A stretch of DNA of 64,000 nt from Pseudomonas purpurea (GCF_039908635.1 NZ_CP150918.1:3343001-3407000); one strand, 5' to 3'. Positions 45,498-55,941 are shown, counted from the stretch's first letter. Program-made: numbers and translations. Notes: a model not told the origin generated them from the letters alone.

Positions 45498-48401
45498 ATG
45501 TTTGCCCCTGCCAACCAGGCTCACTTCAGCCTGGCGATCGACGGATGCGAGCCTGGCTTTCAGGTACTGGCCTTCAAAGGCCGCGAAGCGCTCAATCAGC
45601 CTTTTACCTTTGAACTGGAGTTGGTCAGCGAGCGCTCCTCACTGAACCTCGAAAGCCTGCTGCACAAACTGGCCTTCTTGCAGCTCTCGCAAAACGGCAC
45701 CGGCATTCATGGGCTGGTCTACAGCATCGCCCAGGGCGAGGCCGGCAAACGCCTGACCCGCTACCGGATCTCCCTGCGTCCGCAACTGGCCTACCTGGCC
45801 CATCGCGTCAATCAGCGCATCTTCCAGCAGATGACCGCGCCGCAGATCATGGCCCAGGTGCTGGAAGAGCACGGCATCCTCGCCAGCGACTATAAGTTCC
45901 AGCTCAGCGCGGTGTACCCCGAGCGCATTTACTGCGTGCAGTACGACGAATCCGACCTGCATTTCATCCAGCGCCTGTGCGAAGAAGAAGGCATCCACTA
46001 CCACTTCCAGCACAGCGCCAGCGGCCATCTGCTGGTGTTCGGTGACGATCAGACGGTGTTTCCGAAACTCGCGCCGGTGGCCTATCAGCAGGACACCGGG
46101 CTGGTCGCCGATGACCCGGTGATCAAGCGCTTCGGGCTGCGTTTGGCCACCCGCACCAGCCGCACCACGCGCCGCGATTACGACTTCACCAAGCCGCGCA
46201 TCGAGCTGGAAAGCGACGCCAAGAGCAGCGCCAAACCGGACCTTGAGGACTACGACTATCCGGGCCGTTTCGTCGACCGCGAGCGCGGCAAACACTTGGC
46301 CAACCGGGCGCTGGAACGTCACCGCAGCGACTACCGACTGGCCGAAGGCAACAGCGATCAGCCGTTGTTGGTCACCGGGCATTTCCTGGCCCTGACCGAG
46401 CACGCCAACCCGGCATGGAACGACCTGTGGCTGCTGACCGAAATCCTCCACGAAGGCAAGCAGCCGCAGGTGCTGGAAGAAGTGATCAGCAGCGACGTCA
46501 CCGACCTCAAGGACGATTTCCATCAGGGCTATCGCAACAGCTTCAGCGCGATCCCGTGGGACGTGCCGTATCGCCCTCCCCTCGATCACCCAAAACCCAA
46601 AGTCCTCGGCACCCAGAGTGCAATCGTCACCGGCCCGGCCGGCGAAGAGATTTTCTGCGACCAGTATGGCCGGGTGAAGGTGCAGTTTTTCTGGGACCGC
46701 GAAGGCGAGTTCGACGACAAGACCAGTTGCTGGATGCGCGTGGCGTCGAACTGGGCCAGCCAGAATTTCGGCTCGATCAACCTGCCGCGCATCGGCATGG
46801 AAGTGCTGATCACTTTTCTCGAAGGTGATCCGGATCAGCCGCTGATCACCGGTTGCCTGTACCACGGCGTGAACCTGCCGCCGTACAAGTTGCCGGACTT
46901 CAAGACCCTGGCCACGGTCAAGAGCAAGGAATACAAAGGCAGCCGCGCTAACGAGTTGCGTATCGACGACACCACCAGCGAGATCAGCATCGCGCTGCGC
47001 AGTGACCACGGTGCCAGCGCGATCAACCTCGGCTACCTGACCCATCCGCGCCCGTCCGGTGGCCAGCCGCGTGGCGAAGGCTTTGAGCTGCGCACCGACC
47101 GCCATGGCGCGGTGCGGGCGGCGGCGGGTTTGTTGATCACTACCGAACCCCGTCACCACGAAAGCAAACACCACAAGGACCTGCCGGAAACCGCCGAACG
47201 CCTGGCCACCGCCAGCGAGCAGCAGGACGGTTTCGCGATTCAGGCCCGCGAGGTGCAGGCCCAGGAACCCGGCGATCAGGACGACGTGGCCAAGGCCCTG
47301 CATGCCCAGCACCTGGGCATTCTGGGCACCGGGCCGGGCGACCTGAGCACCAACGAATTCCCCGAGTTCGTCGAGCCGCACCTGGTCCTCGCCAGCCCGG
47401 CCGGCATCGCCCTGACTACCCCGCGCTCGACCCACATCGCCACCGGCGAACACCTGGCGTTGAGCAGCACCGGCCACACCAGCCTGGCCATCGGCAAGCG
47501 CCTGCTGGCCAGCGCCAGCCAGGGCATGCGCCTGTTTGTGCAGAACCTGGGCTGGCGTCTGGTGGCGGCCTCCGGCGACATCGATCTTCGGGCGCTGAAA
47601 GACAGCATCAACCTGCTGGCCAAACTCAACATCACCGCCAACGCCGACCGCATCACCCTCACGGCAAAAACCGAACTGGTGATCCAGGGCGGCGGCAGCG
47701 CCACCACCTACAACGCCGGCGGCATCACCCATGCCACCACCGGGCCGTACACGGCCCACGCGGCGAACTTCGCCTACACCGGGGCGAAAAGCCTGGCCGG
47801 TGTGTTCCCCGAACCGCCGAAACCCGGCAAGGGCAATCTGGAGCTGTTCAACCTGTACGCCAACCGCCAAGGCCTCAAGGATGGCGATTTCGAAGTGATC
47901 GACGCCCTCGGCAAGAGCCTCAAGGGCAAGCTCGATGCCAAGGGTTTCGCCACCGTGGCTGGTGCCGCACCGGGACCGGCACGGGTCATGTTCGGCAAAG
48001 ACCCAGCGGACACCTGGAGTGTTGGCAGCTATGTCGGCAAGCCCGAGTGGCCTCAGCAACCACCCGGCGCGGAGAGTATTCCGGCGCAGGTGCAAGCCAT
48101 GGTGGCGAGCCTCCTGCCCAGCGGTAGCAGCGCAATGCTGGAAAAGGGCAAGGACCTGATGCAAGGCGCACAAGGCGCGATGAAAACCGCCCAGCAGGTC
48201 AAGGGGCTTGTGCCAGGCGGACTCGCCGGCATGCCACAACGGGCCAGTGCATCCCTGCCGAGCGCCTCGTCGGTGTTGGGGGCCGCGAGCAAAGCCGGTC
48301 AATTGCCGGGCTTAGCCAGCGTACCGAGCCTGCCGTCTGCGAGCCTTCCCAGAATTCCTCTTCAGACCCCGAGCCTGATGGCCGCTGAGATGCTTTCATG
48401 A
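45498..48401 (+). CDS. vgrG: type VI secretion tip protein VgrG with C-terminal extension
   Basis: 967 residues. The N-terminal gp27-like domain (AHFSLAIDGCEPGFQVLAFKGREALNQPFTFELELVSER) is followed by RYRISLRPQLAYLAHRVNQRIFQ. The gp5/OB domain has AIVTGPAGEEIFCDQYGRVKVQFFWDREG, and SCWMRVASNWASQNFGSINLPRIGMEVLITFLEGDPDQPLITG follows. Residues about 540-760 form a DUF2345 beta-helix needle. The last ~170 residues are an Ala/Pro/Ser-rich tail. The stop overlaps the Rhs start by four bases. No other core T6SS genes are in the window, so this is an orphan vgrG island. Confidence 0.93.
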   Translation: MFAPANQAHFSLAIDGCEPGFQVLAFKGREALNQPFTFELELVSERSSLNLESLLHKLAFLQLSQNGTGIHGLVYSIAQGEAGKRLTRYRISLRPQLAYLAHRVNQRIFQQMTAPQIMAQVLEEHGILASDYKFQLSAVYPERIYCVQYDESDLHFIQRLCEEEGIHYHFQHSASGHLLVFGDDQTVFPKLAPVAYQQDTGLVADDPVIKRFGLRLATRTSRTTRRDYDFTKPRIELESDAKSSAKPDLEDYDYPGRFVDRERGKHLANRALERHRSDYRLAEGNSDQPLLVTGHFLALTEHANPAWNDLWLLTEILHEGKQPQVLEEVISSDVTDLKDDFHQGYRNSFSAIPWDVPYRPPLDHPKPKVLGTQSAIVTGPAGEEIFCDQYGRVKVQFFWDREGEFDDKTSCWMRVASNWASQNFGSINLPRIGMEVLITFLEGDPDQPLITGCLYHGVNLPPYKLPDFKTLATVKSKEYKGSRANELRIDDTTSEISIALRSDHGASAINLGYLTHPRPSGGQPRGEGFELRTDRHGAVRAAAGLLITTEPRHHESKHHKDLPETAERLATASEQQDGFAIQAREVQAQEPGDQDDVAKALHAQHLGILGTGPGDLSTNEFPEFVEPHLVLASPAGIALTTPRSTHIATGEHLALSSTGHTSLAIGKRLLASASQGMRLFVQNLGWRLVAASGDIDLRALKDSINLLAKLNITANADRITLTAKTELVIQGGGSATTYNAGGITHATTGPYTAHAANFAYTGAKSLAGVFPEPPKPGKGNLELFNLYANRQGLKDGDFEVIDALGKSLKGKLDAKGFATVAGAAPGPARVMFGKDPADTWSVGSYVGKPEWPQQPPGAESIPAQVQAMVASLLPSGSSAMLEKGKDLMQGAQGAMKTAQQVKGLVPGGLAGMPQRASASLPSASSVLGAASKAGQLPGLASVPSLPSASLPRIPLQTPSLMAAEMLS

Positions 48402-51400
48402 CCACTAGCAAAGCTGTTAAAAAATCACGCGAACCCCAAGTAGCGCCTACCCCCCTGAGCGAGGTCTACATTGAGGACGTGGCTGCGGGCGCCGAAAATT
48501 TCGATGCCTGGCTGCGAGAGATCAGCGACGACTGGGTCAACCTGGAGCGGATCAAAAACGTCGCGGGCGCCCTGCCTGCGGTGGGCAACGTCATTGCGCT
48601 GATGGATGCCCTGGGGGACATCGTCACACTGGCCACCAGCGAGGAGCCTGACCCGTTCGTCTGGGTCAGCCTGGGGATCAACCTGATCGGGGTTATCCCG
48701 CTTCCACCCACCATGGCCGCAGCGCGCATGAGCTTGCGGCCGATGCTGTTTCTGGTGCGCCAGGAGGGCAAGAAAGCCCTGGGCGACGCCTTGATCAATA
48801 TCCTGATCGGGCACTTGAACGCCGATATCGTCGGCGCCCTCGATGACTTTGTCGGAAATAAGGCCAAGGCACAGCTCAAGGACCTGCTGGACGCCGTCGG
48901 CAAGTACGGCGAAGCGATGGTGATCGACCTCGCCAAGGGGCTGGAGGCACTCGCGACCGGGACGATTGATACCCAGACCGACCTCGACTCCTTCGGGCGA
49001 CATGCGGATGCGTTACTGCATAACCCCAGTGAGATCATCGACAATTCCTATGGTGCCGCCTCAAGTATCCTCAAGCTCACTTACAAGAGCCTGGCCAACG
49101 TGGCAGCAGACGCCCTGATGCCGTCAAAGGCCAAAGCGCAGGTGCTGCGTAACACGCCCAAGTTGCGGGCCCTGGCACCGCAGCTACGCCGCGAGCTGAA
49201 CAAGCTGGCCGATCCACAAAACCCGGACTCCCTTGAGCGCCTGCGCCAGACCCTGGCGGACAGCGTGAAAGAATGGACGCTGCGCAACGAAAACGGCCAG
49301 GGTGCCAGCGTCAAACCCGATGCCGTCAGCCAGGCCAAGTACCTGGCGAGCGCGGGTGCGCTAGAGGTGACCCGACGCCAGAAGCGCGGAAAAAAGCGCC
49401 CCAAAGAACAGAAGAACGGCGCTTGCCCCGGGACCTGCAAAAGCATCAGTTTCGCCATGGGTTCGGAATCCATGGAACACACCGACTTCAGTCTGCCAGG
49501 ACCGTTCCCGGTGGCATGGACCCGCACCTACTGCTCCGCCCTGAGCGCCTACGATCAAGGTGTCATGGGGGCTCGCTGGATCAGCGAATTCACCACCCGC
49601 TTCGACTGCGTTGACGACGGTCTGGTGTTTCAGGATGCCGACGGCCGCAGCCATGACTATCCATTGCCCAAGGTTGGCCTGTTCCATTACGACCCGATCG
49701 AAAACTTCACCCTGGTGCGCTCCGGCGAACAGCAACTGGTGCTGTGCCGTGGTTTCGAACGCAAGGAAACCTACGTCCGCCATGGCCAGCGCTACCTGCT
49801 GAGCGGTATCGTGCAGCGCAATGGCGCGGGGATCATGTTGCACCACGAGCATCGGCATGACGACCTGCCGGTGCTGTCGGACCTGATCACCTATCAGGAC
49901 GATGTGACCAAGGTGCACCTGCACCTGGGCACCCTGCTCGACGATCATGGTCGCTTGATCGGCCTGTGGGAAATCCGTGACGGCGCACCCCAGCGGCAAC
50001 TCTGCGCTTACCAGTACGACGCTGTCGGTGATCTGGTTCAGGCTCAGGATGAAAACGGCGCGGCCTGGAATTATCAGTACCAGCATCACCTGATCACCCG
50101 CTACACCGACCGCACCGGCCGCGGGATGAATCTGCAATGGGAAGGCCTGGGCGCCGACGCCAAAGCGGTGCGCGAATGGGCCGACGATGGCAGTTTCGAC
50201 ACCCGCCTGGAGTGGGACGAAAACATCCGCCTGACCTACGTCACCGATGCCCATGGCTACGAAACCTGGCACTACTACGACCTCCTTGGCTACACCTATC
50301 GCATCCGGCATGCCGATGGTGGCTCTGAGTGGCTGTTCCGTGATCCGGCCAAGAACGTGGTGCGCCACGTTCACGCCGACGGCAGCACCGACCGCTTCAG
50401 CTACGATGACCGGGGCAATGTCCTGGAGCACATTCGCGCCGACCACACCGTGGTGCATTACGCCTACGACGACCAGAGCCAACTGATCAAAATCAGCGAT
50501 GCCGAGGGCGGTCAGTGGCAACGCGCTTATGACGACCACGGCAATCTGGTGGAAGCCCTCGACCCGCTGGGCAACAAGACCGAATACGCCTACGACGCAG
50601 CGGGCCTGCCAACGGCAATCAAGGATGCCAACGGCAACGAGAAAGCCCTTGAGTACAACGACGCCGGTCAGTTGGTGAAGTACGCCGACTGTTCGGGCAA
50701 GACCAGCGCCTGGGAGTACGACGATCGCGGCCAGATGATCTGCTTCACCGATCCGGCTGGACAGAGCACCGAGTACCAGTACAAGACCGGTCAACTGGTG
50801 CTGATCAAGCACCCCGACAAAACCGAGGACCGCTTCGAGCGTGATGCCGAGGGGCGTTTGTTGGTGCATGTCGATGCCCTGGATCGCTGCACCACTTGGA
50901 GCTATACCGTCGCCGGCCAGATCGCCGAGCGGGTCGATGCCGCCGAACAAACCCTGCGCTATCGCTGGGATCGCCTCGGCCGCTTGCAGACCCTGGAAAA
51001 CGAAAACGAGCGGCGCGCACACTTCCACTACGACCCGATGGGCCGACTGCTGGAAGAAACCGGTTTCGATGGCCATACCACGCGCTACCAATACGACCAG
51101 TACACCGGTCGCTTGCACAGCACCATCAGTGGCGAGCGCAGCATCGCGGTCAAGTTTGACCCGCTGGGCCGCCTGACTGAACGCCTGGCCAGCCTGGGTC
51201 AGCTGACGCAACGAGAAACCTTTGCCTACGATGGCAACGGCAACCTGGTCATGGCCTGCAACGATCAGAGTCGCTTGCAATGGTTTCACGACCCTGCGGG
51301 CAACCTGGTGCGTGAACACCAGCACTACCTGGGCCTGGAAAAACCCCAGGTCGCGGTCTGGCAGCACGAGTACGACGTGCTCAACCAGCGTATCGCCACC

Positions 51401-53116
51401 GTGCGCCCGGACGGCCATCGCGTCAGTTGGCTGACCTACGGCAGCGGCCACTTGCTGGGCATGCGCCTGGATGAGCATGAACTGATCGGCTTTGAGCGCG
51501 ATGACCTGCACCGGGAAGTTGCCCGCCATCAAGGCAACCGCCTGCTGCAAACGCAAAAGTGGGACCCGGCCGGACGCCTGCAAGAACAGTTGCTGGCCCG
51601 TGGTGACGACAAGTCCACCCTACTCAAGCGCGCCTACACCTACGATGCCGCTGGCCAGCTCACCGACATCAATGACAGCCGTCGCGGCCCCCTCGCCTAC
51701 CGCTACGACCCGGTCGGCCGACTGCTCAGCGCCACCACTCGTCAGGGCGTGGAAACCTTCGCCTTCGACCCGGCCGGTAACCTGCTGGACGAGAAAGTCC
51801 TGCAAATCCGTCGACCACTGGATCAAGACCAACCGCGTAGCAAACTGCTGGATAACCTCCTGCGTGAGTACACCGGCACCCATTACGAATACGACGAGCG
51901 CGGCAACCAGATTCAACGCTTGCACAACGGCAGTTACAGCCGGATGCAATGGGACCTGTTCGACCGACTGGTGCGTTTCGAAGATGCTCGCCTGGCCGTC
52001 GACTATGCCTACGATGCCCTCGGCCGACGCCTGCACAAAAACTCCAGCGTCCATTACAAACAACGCCCCGAGGCCGGCTCCCAATGGAACCGCAACGAGC
52101 ATGCGCGCAAACAACGCGAACTGGGCTGCGGCTTCACCTTGTATGGCTGGGACGGTGACCAACTGGCATGGGAAAGTAGCCCGGCTCAGCACGAAAGCGG
52201 CACTGGCCGCACGGTGCACTACATCTTTGAACCGGGCAGCTTCGTGCCGGTGGCGCAGGCGCTGCGGCATCAACCGATTCACCTGACAGGCCAACCGGAT
52301 TACAGCGGCAGTTACAGCCTGGATGACGACCCGTTGTGGAATCACAAACCGACGGTACTGCCCTTCGAGGCGCTGGCCTGGTATCAGTGCGATCACCTTG
52401 GTACGCCGCAGGAACTGACCGACCCACACGGCCACACCGCCTGGAGCGCGCAGTACAAAGCGTGGGGCGAAGTACGTGAACAGCGCTCGGAATGGGCGCA
52501 ACAGCAAGGGCTGACCAACCCGATCCGCTTCCAGGGGCAGTACCACGACCATGAGACGGGGCTGCATTACAACCGCTACCGTTACTATGATCCAAGTGTT
52601 GGGCGGTTTGTCAGTAAGGACCCGATTGGTTATGCGGGCGGAGTGAATATTTATCAGTACAGCAACAACCCTATCGGCTGGACAGACCCGTTAGGTCTCA
52701 GTCCGCGATGCCGATATGACTCTAATATGAACCCATTAGAAAAAATGGCGCACAGCATACATGGCGAATCCCTGAAACCTGGTGGTTCACCCAGATCGTT
52801 CAATAGCGAAACAATTGCTGTAGCTGTTCTTGCCAGTCCCGATGGAAAGACTCAGACCGTTGCTGCGTCTAGTCGAGGGCGAATGTCAGGAGCGCAGAAA
52901 GGGAGAGCAAGTATCCTGGGCGTTGCGCCTATTAGTGTACCAAACGTCTCAGGACCGGAAGGTCATGCTGAGGTAAACATCATCAATAGGTATGCAGAGG
53001 AAAATAATATGAAGGTGATTGATATTGCTGCAAGTCGCCCTATATGCTGCTCCTGTGAGGGATCTATTCTCCGCCATGGCGCAAACCCTGTATCGCCTCT
53101 CAAACGCAAAAAGTGA
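48398..53116 (+). CDS. Rhs-family T6SS effector with deaminase-like C-terminal toxin
   Basis: 1572 residues. The N-terminus has hydrophobic segments (about 60-125) as in Rhs effectors that ride on VgrG. From about residue 350 it is a continuous series of YD/RHS repeats. The core ends with YDPSVGRFVSKDPIGYAGGVNIYQY and NPIGWTDPLGLS near residue 1428, the self-cleavage boundary. The ~140-residue tip has lower GC and carries H1523-A-E and C1550-C-S-C1553, the zinc-binding pattern of toxic nucleic-acid deaminases. The deaminase subfamily was not assigned. ATGA overlap with vgrG indicates coupling. Confidence 0.88.
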   Translation: MTTSKAVKKSREPQVAPTPLSEVYIEDVAAGAENFDAWLREISDDWVNLERIKNVAGALPAVGNVIALMDALGDIVTLATSEEPDPFVWVSLGINLIGVIPLPPTMAAARMSLRPMLFLVRQEGKKALGDALINILIGHLNADIVGALDDFVGNKAKAQLKDLLDAVGKYGEAMVIDLAKGLEALATGTIDTQTDLDSFGRHADALLHNPSEIIDNSYGAASSILKLTYKSLANVAADALMPSKAKAQVLRNTPKLRALAPQLRRELNKLADPQNPDSLERLRQTLADSVKEWTLRNENGQGASVKPDAVSQAKYLASAGALEVTRRQKRGKKRPKEQKNGACPGTCKSISFAMGSESMEHTDFSLPGPFPVAWTRTYCSALSAYDQGVMGARWISEFTTRFDCVDDGLVFQDADGRSHDYPLPKVGLFHYDPIENFTLVRSGEQQLVLCRGFERKETYVRHGQRYLLSGIVQRNGAGIMLHHEHRHDDLPVLSDLITYQDDVTKVHLHLGTLLDDHGRLIGLWEIRDGAPQRQLCAYQYDAVGDLVQAQDENGAAWNYQYQHHLITRYTDRTGRGMNLQWEGLGADAKAVREWADDGSFDTRLEWDENIRLTYVTDAHGYETWHYYDLLGYTYRIRHADGGSEWLFRDPAKNVVRHVHADGSTDRFSYDDRGNVLEHIRADHTVVHYAYDDQSQLIKISDAEGGQWQRAYDDHGNLVEALDPLGNKTEYAYDAAGLPTAIKDANGNEKALEYNDAGQLVKYADCSGKTSAWEYDDRGQMICFTDPAGQSTEYQYKTGQLVLIKHPDKTEDRFERDAEGRLLVHVDALDRCTTWSYTVAGQIAERVDAAEQTLRYRWDRLGRLQTLENENERRAHFHYDPMGRLLEETGFDGHTTRYQYDQYTGRLHSTISGERSIAVKFDPLGRLTERLASLGQLTQRETFAYDGNGNLVMACNDQSRLQWFHDPAGNLVREHQHYLGLEKPQVAVWQHEYDVLNQRIATVRPDGHRVSWLTYGSGHLLGMRLDEHELIGFERDDLHREVARHQGNRLLQTQKWDPAGRLQEQLLARGDDKSTLLKRAYTYDAAGQLTDINDSRRGPLAYRYDPVGRLLSATTRQGVETFAFDPAGNLLDEKVLQIRRPLDQDQPRSKLLDNLLREYTGTHYEYDERGNQIQRLHNGSYSRMQWDLFDRLVRFEDARLAVDYAYDALGRRLHKNSSVHYKQRPEAGSQWNRNEHARKQRELGCGFTLYGWDGDQLAWESSPAQHESGTGRTVHYIFEPGSFVPVAQALRHQPIHLTGQPDYSGSYSLDDDPLWNHKPTVLPFEALAWYQCDHLGTPQELTDPHGHTAWSAQYKAWGEVREQRSEWAQQQGLTNPIRFQGQYHDHETGLHYNRYRYYDPSVGRFVSKDPIGYAGGVNIYQYSNNPIGWTDPLGLSPRCRYDSNMNPLEKMAHSIHGESLKPGGSPRSFNSETIAVAVLASPDGKTQTVAASSRGRMSGAQKGRASILGVAPISVPNVSGPEGHAEVNIINRYAEENNMKVIDIAASRPICCSCEGSILRHGANPVSPLKRKK

Positions 53117-53129
53117 ATAAGGATCCACA

Positions 53130-53648
53130 ATGAACAAGCTAGAGAAAGTGTCTTTATTTGTACTACTAAGGGCGTTTGATAGATTTGGAAACATGCTCAA
53201 TACGATGAATATTGGCGCACCAAAAGAAGCGACTTCATTCATAAGTAAATTATGGGATTTTCTTGCTACAGACAATTCAAAATTAAGCACAAGAGCAATA
53301 AACAGAGCAATAAGCTCTGCCGTAGTTGATGAACAAGACGCTAACGATGATGAGGTGGTTAGAAACTTGTATTTTTACGCGCTTTCAGATCTTCTTGTAT
53401 TCTTCACTGAAGGAACTTCGGATAGCTTGGGGGCGGCAGAAAGCTCTATCATTGATGCCTATAATTATATCGCTGGTCAAAAGTACCTACTTGAAAAAAA
53501 GGGAGGCAAGGCTGTCATCTTGAGTGATGAGGAAGAGGAGGAAATAATGAAAGATCCAATATGTAGCGATGAGATCTATTCATTGCGATCGGATAGGGCC
53601 TTTGCAGAAGGCATCGTTGATTGGGGGAGAGCTCTAGAATTTCGTTGA
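53130..53648 (+). CDS. probable immunity protein to the Rhs toxin (DUF416/YjaG-like)
   Basis: 172 residues, 13 bases after the toxin stop. Low GC, helical and acidic. The pattern LWDFLATDNSKLSTRAINRAIS, DDEVVRNLYFYALSDLLVFFTEG, then DPICSDEIYSLRSDRAFAEG resembles the DUF416/YjaG family. That assignment is by eye and uncertain. Position alone supports an immunity role. Confidence 0.6.
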   Translation: MNKLEKVSLFVLLRAFDRFGNMLNTMNIGAPKEATSFISKLWDFLATDNSKLSTRAINRAISSAVVDEQDANDDEVVRNLYFYALSDLLVFFTEGTSDSLGAAESSIIDAYNYIAGQKYLLEKKGGKAVILSDEEEEEIMKDPICSDEIYSLRSDRAFAEGIVDWGRALEFR

Positions 53649-53887
53649 TGTAATAATTTTCGAGCAATTAATCGAGATCATTATTAAAATATAAGAATTA
53701 CTGATAACAACTTCGTATTGACCTCTCGAAAATTAGCGTTATTGGGCAATAAGATACGTCCACCCGAATTGGATCAGACACAAGTTCGCTGTCTGAGTCG
53801 GGGACATTAGACAATGCGGATGATTTCAGAAAGTCCGCATTCCGTAGTGGATATTGCTTAGGCAACTACTGGCAAAGGAATGGCTTA

Positions 53888-54151
53888 GTGAAAGACATCA
53901 TCCGCTTGGGCGACTCCACCACTCACGGTGGAGTCGTACTCGAGGCCTTTTCCCAAACCGACCTCAACGGTAAACCCATGGCCGGTGTCGGTCATAACGT
54001 CAGTTGCCCGCTGTGCAAGGGTATCTTCCCCATTGTCGAGGGCAGCAGCACTTACACCGTGGGCGGAATCGCTGTGGCACTGGACGGCATGAAAACTGCC
54101 TGCGGCGCAAGCTTGATCGCCAGCGGCCCAAAGGGAGCGGTGATTAGTTGA
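53888..54151 (+). CDS. PAAR domain protein
   Basis: 87 residues from GTG 53888. MKDIIRLGDSTTHGGVVLEA, VGHNVSCPLCKGIFPIVEG, and TKxACGASLIAS are the PAAR motifs that form the sharp tip on VgrG. It lies 240 bases after the immunity gene, on the same strand. It completes the VgrG-Rhs-immunity-PAAR module. Confidence 0.85.
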   Translation: MKDIIRLGDSTTHGGVVLEAFSQTDLNGKPMAGVGHNVSCPLCKGIFPIVEGSSTYTVGGIAVALDGMKTACGASLIASGPKGAVIS

Positions 54152-54223
54152 CCTCATTCTAACTTCTGGATTATCCGCCCACCACACACTCAGCGCTCGA
54201 ACCTGGCCGGCAAACTGCTGACT

Positions 54224-54665
54224 GCAGATATCTTCAATGAACCCCGCCGAAACGGACGCCCACGGGCAGATGATCGGCTGATGCTCAACGGCGTGCTATG
54301 GGTGCTCTGTTCAGGCGCCGCCTGGCGTGACATGCTCGAGCGCTTCGGCCCGTGGTCAACGGTGTATCAACGCTTTCGCGACTGGCGTAATCGCGAGACT
54401 TTCGACCAGATGCTCAAGCGACTTCACATCCGATTGAACGAGCAAGGCCTGATCGACCTGGAAACCTGGATGATCAATTCCACTGCCATTCGTGCAACCC
54501 GAGCCTCATCAGGCGCCGGGAGTTACCGAATGCAGTTGGTAATCCCGCTGCGCAGCATGAAGTGCAAGCCGGGGCTGGGCTTGCCAGGACTGTTTGGTCG
54601 CCCCAAGTACCGGCAGCGCAATATCATCGAGCGCATGTTCGGGTGGCTGAAGGAAAAACGCCGTC
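54224..54665 (+). mobile_element. decayed IS5/IS427-type remnant (internal deletion)
   Basis: It encodes a broken transposase: RLMLNGVLWVLCSGAAWRDMLERFG... to SSGAG, then directly YRMQLVIPLRSMKCKPGLGLPGLFGRPKYRQRNIIERMFGWLKE. Sequence agrees closely with the complete IS at 31095-32035, but about 240 bases between these segments, including the slippery site and the first catalytic part of OrfB, are missing. The terminal repeats are also absent. It is inactive. Confidence 0.8.
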
Positions 54666-54878
54666 GGTGGACGCCCTCCCGGTGAAGCAGTAGCCTACCG
54701 ATAGAAATGCTCGACGACATATCTCGTCGCCTATGCCGCGCTTCTCTTTGAGCCATATCGTGTCTGTCACGAGCAGCTTGATGCCTAACAACGGCTTACG
54801 GAGCGGCGAGGAATTTTATGCGACAGCCTGTCGTGTTTGGACGCCACATAGCATGCTGGCCAATTGTAGTTATGCCCT

Positions 54879-55277
54879 ATGAACCCAATTCGAATGAAAC
54901 GCGACATTGAAGAAAATGCGGAGACCATTCGCCATCTTCATGCCCGCATCAAAAAAAGCGTTAAGACTCGTGACGCTAGCCCACTGAAGCGACGCGAATG
55001 GGAACTGGCTTGCCAGGAGTTCCATGCAAGGTATGAGGCTTTATCTTTTCCATGTGATTTTCGAGAAGCACTACAAAAAATCGACTCTGGCGATCAGCTC
55101 TCGGTTGAGTCCGCATTGTGCTTTGTAGAACTGAGGCCATACTTTTATCGCTCAGGCTATATGTACAAAGATCTAATCCGTAAGCTTAAAAACGCAACGC
55201 TGGACGGTAGCCACCGTGAAAGACGTGACGCAATTATTTCTGCCTACCATCAATGGAGAGCCGGTAACCGTACATAA
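54879..55277 (+). CDS. hypothetical protein (132 aa)
   Basis: A basic, helical soluble protein. The pattern EFHARYEALSFPCDFREALQKIDSGDQLSVESALCFVELRPYFYRSGYMYKDLIRKLK recurs in other bacteria as I recall it, but no function is known to me. ATG 54879 is in a region of moderate GC. Confidence 0.6.
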   Translation: MNPIRMKRDIEENAETIRHLHARIKKSVKTRDASPLKRREWELACQEFHARYEALSFPCDFREALQKIDSGDQLSVESALCFVELRPYFYRSGYMYKDLIRKLKNATLDGSHRERRDAIISAYHQWRAGNRT

Positions 55278-55455
55278 CCATCGGTTCAAATCGATCGCAA
55301 CGAGGCGTTCATCTAGATGACGCTTGCAGAATCGATGGCAGCGGAGTGAATGCTTACTGGTAACTTCCGGCCAAAACAGCCATTGCGCAGCGACAAGGTA
55401 TTCGCCCTCGACATTCTTATGCGACGATGAAGTTTCGCTATCTTTTAGGCAGGTC

Positions 55456-55941
55456 ATGGAAATTCGACTGACGGACGAGAAAGACTGGATGCTGTTGAAG
55501 CAAGTTCGCCTTGCTGCGCTTTTGGACACGCCGACCGCGTTTGGTGTGAGTTACCAAACAGCCGCTCATTACAGTGACGAGCAGTGGAAAGAACGCGCCT
55601 CGTCTGCGGCTGGGCCGCAGTTCTGGTTGGCCATCAAGGAAGGCAAACCGGTGGGAATGATCGGTGGCGGGGTCAGTCAAACGAATCGCTATAACTTGAT
55701 CGGAATGTGGGTTGAACCCGCGGCGCGTGGCTCTGGCGTGGCCACTGAGCTGGTCGAGGCGGTGAAATCTCGCGCGAAAGAAAACGGACACGCTTGCGTT
55801 TTTCTGGACGTTTCTCCCGACAATGCAAGGGCCTCAAGCTTCTATCTGAAGCAGGGTTTCTCTTTCATCGATGAATGGGAACCTTTAGTCAGTCATCCGC
55901 ACATCATGGTTCAGACGATGCTCTGGGCTGTACAGGACTGA
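55456..55941 (+). CDS. GNAT-family N-acetyltransferase
   Basis: 161 residues from ATG 55456. IGMWVEPAARGSGVATELVEAVKSRAKENG is the acetyl-CoA binding motif A (V-x-P-x-x-R-G-x-G-x-A). VFLDVSPDNARASSFYLKQGFSF is motif B. The frame is open upstream to 55324 but lacks similarity there. The acceptor is unknown. Confidence 0.82.
   Translation: MEIRLTDEKDWMLLKQVRLAALLDTPTAFGVSYQTAAHYSDEQWKERASSAAGPQFWLAIKEGKPVGMIGGGVSQTNRYNLIGMWVEPAARGSGVATELVEAVKSRAKENGHACVFLDVSPDNARASSFYLKQGFSFIDEWEPLVSHPHIMVQTMLWAVQD

Noticed and set aside
45639..48302. Long open frame (887 codons) on the minus strand opposite vgrG
   Set aside because: It is the codon-biased shadow of vgrG: its protein has low-complexity Ala/Gly/Val/Gln composition and no family motifs, while the plus strand encodes a clear VgrG.
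49361..51583. 740-codon open frame opposite the Rhs gene
   Set aside because: Antisense shadow of the RHS repeats with repetitive, biased composition; no domain seen.
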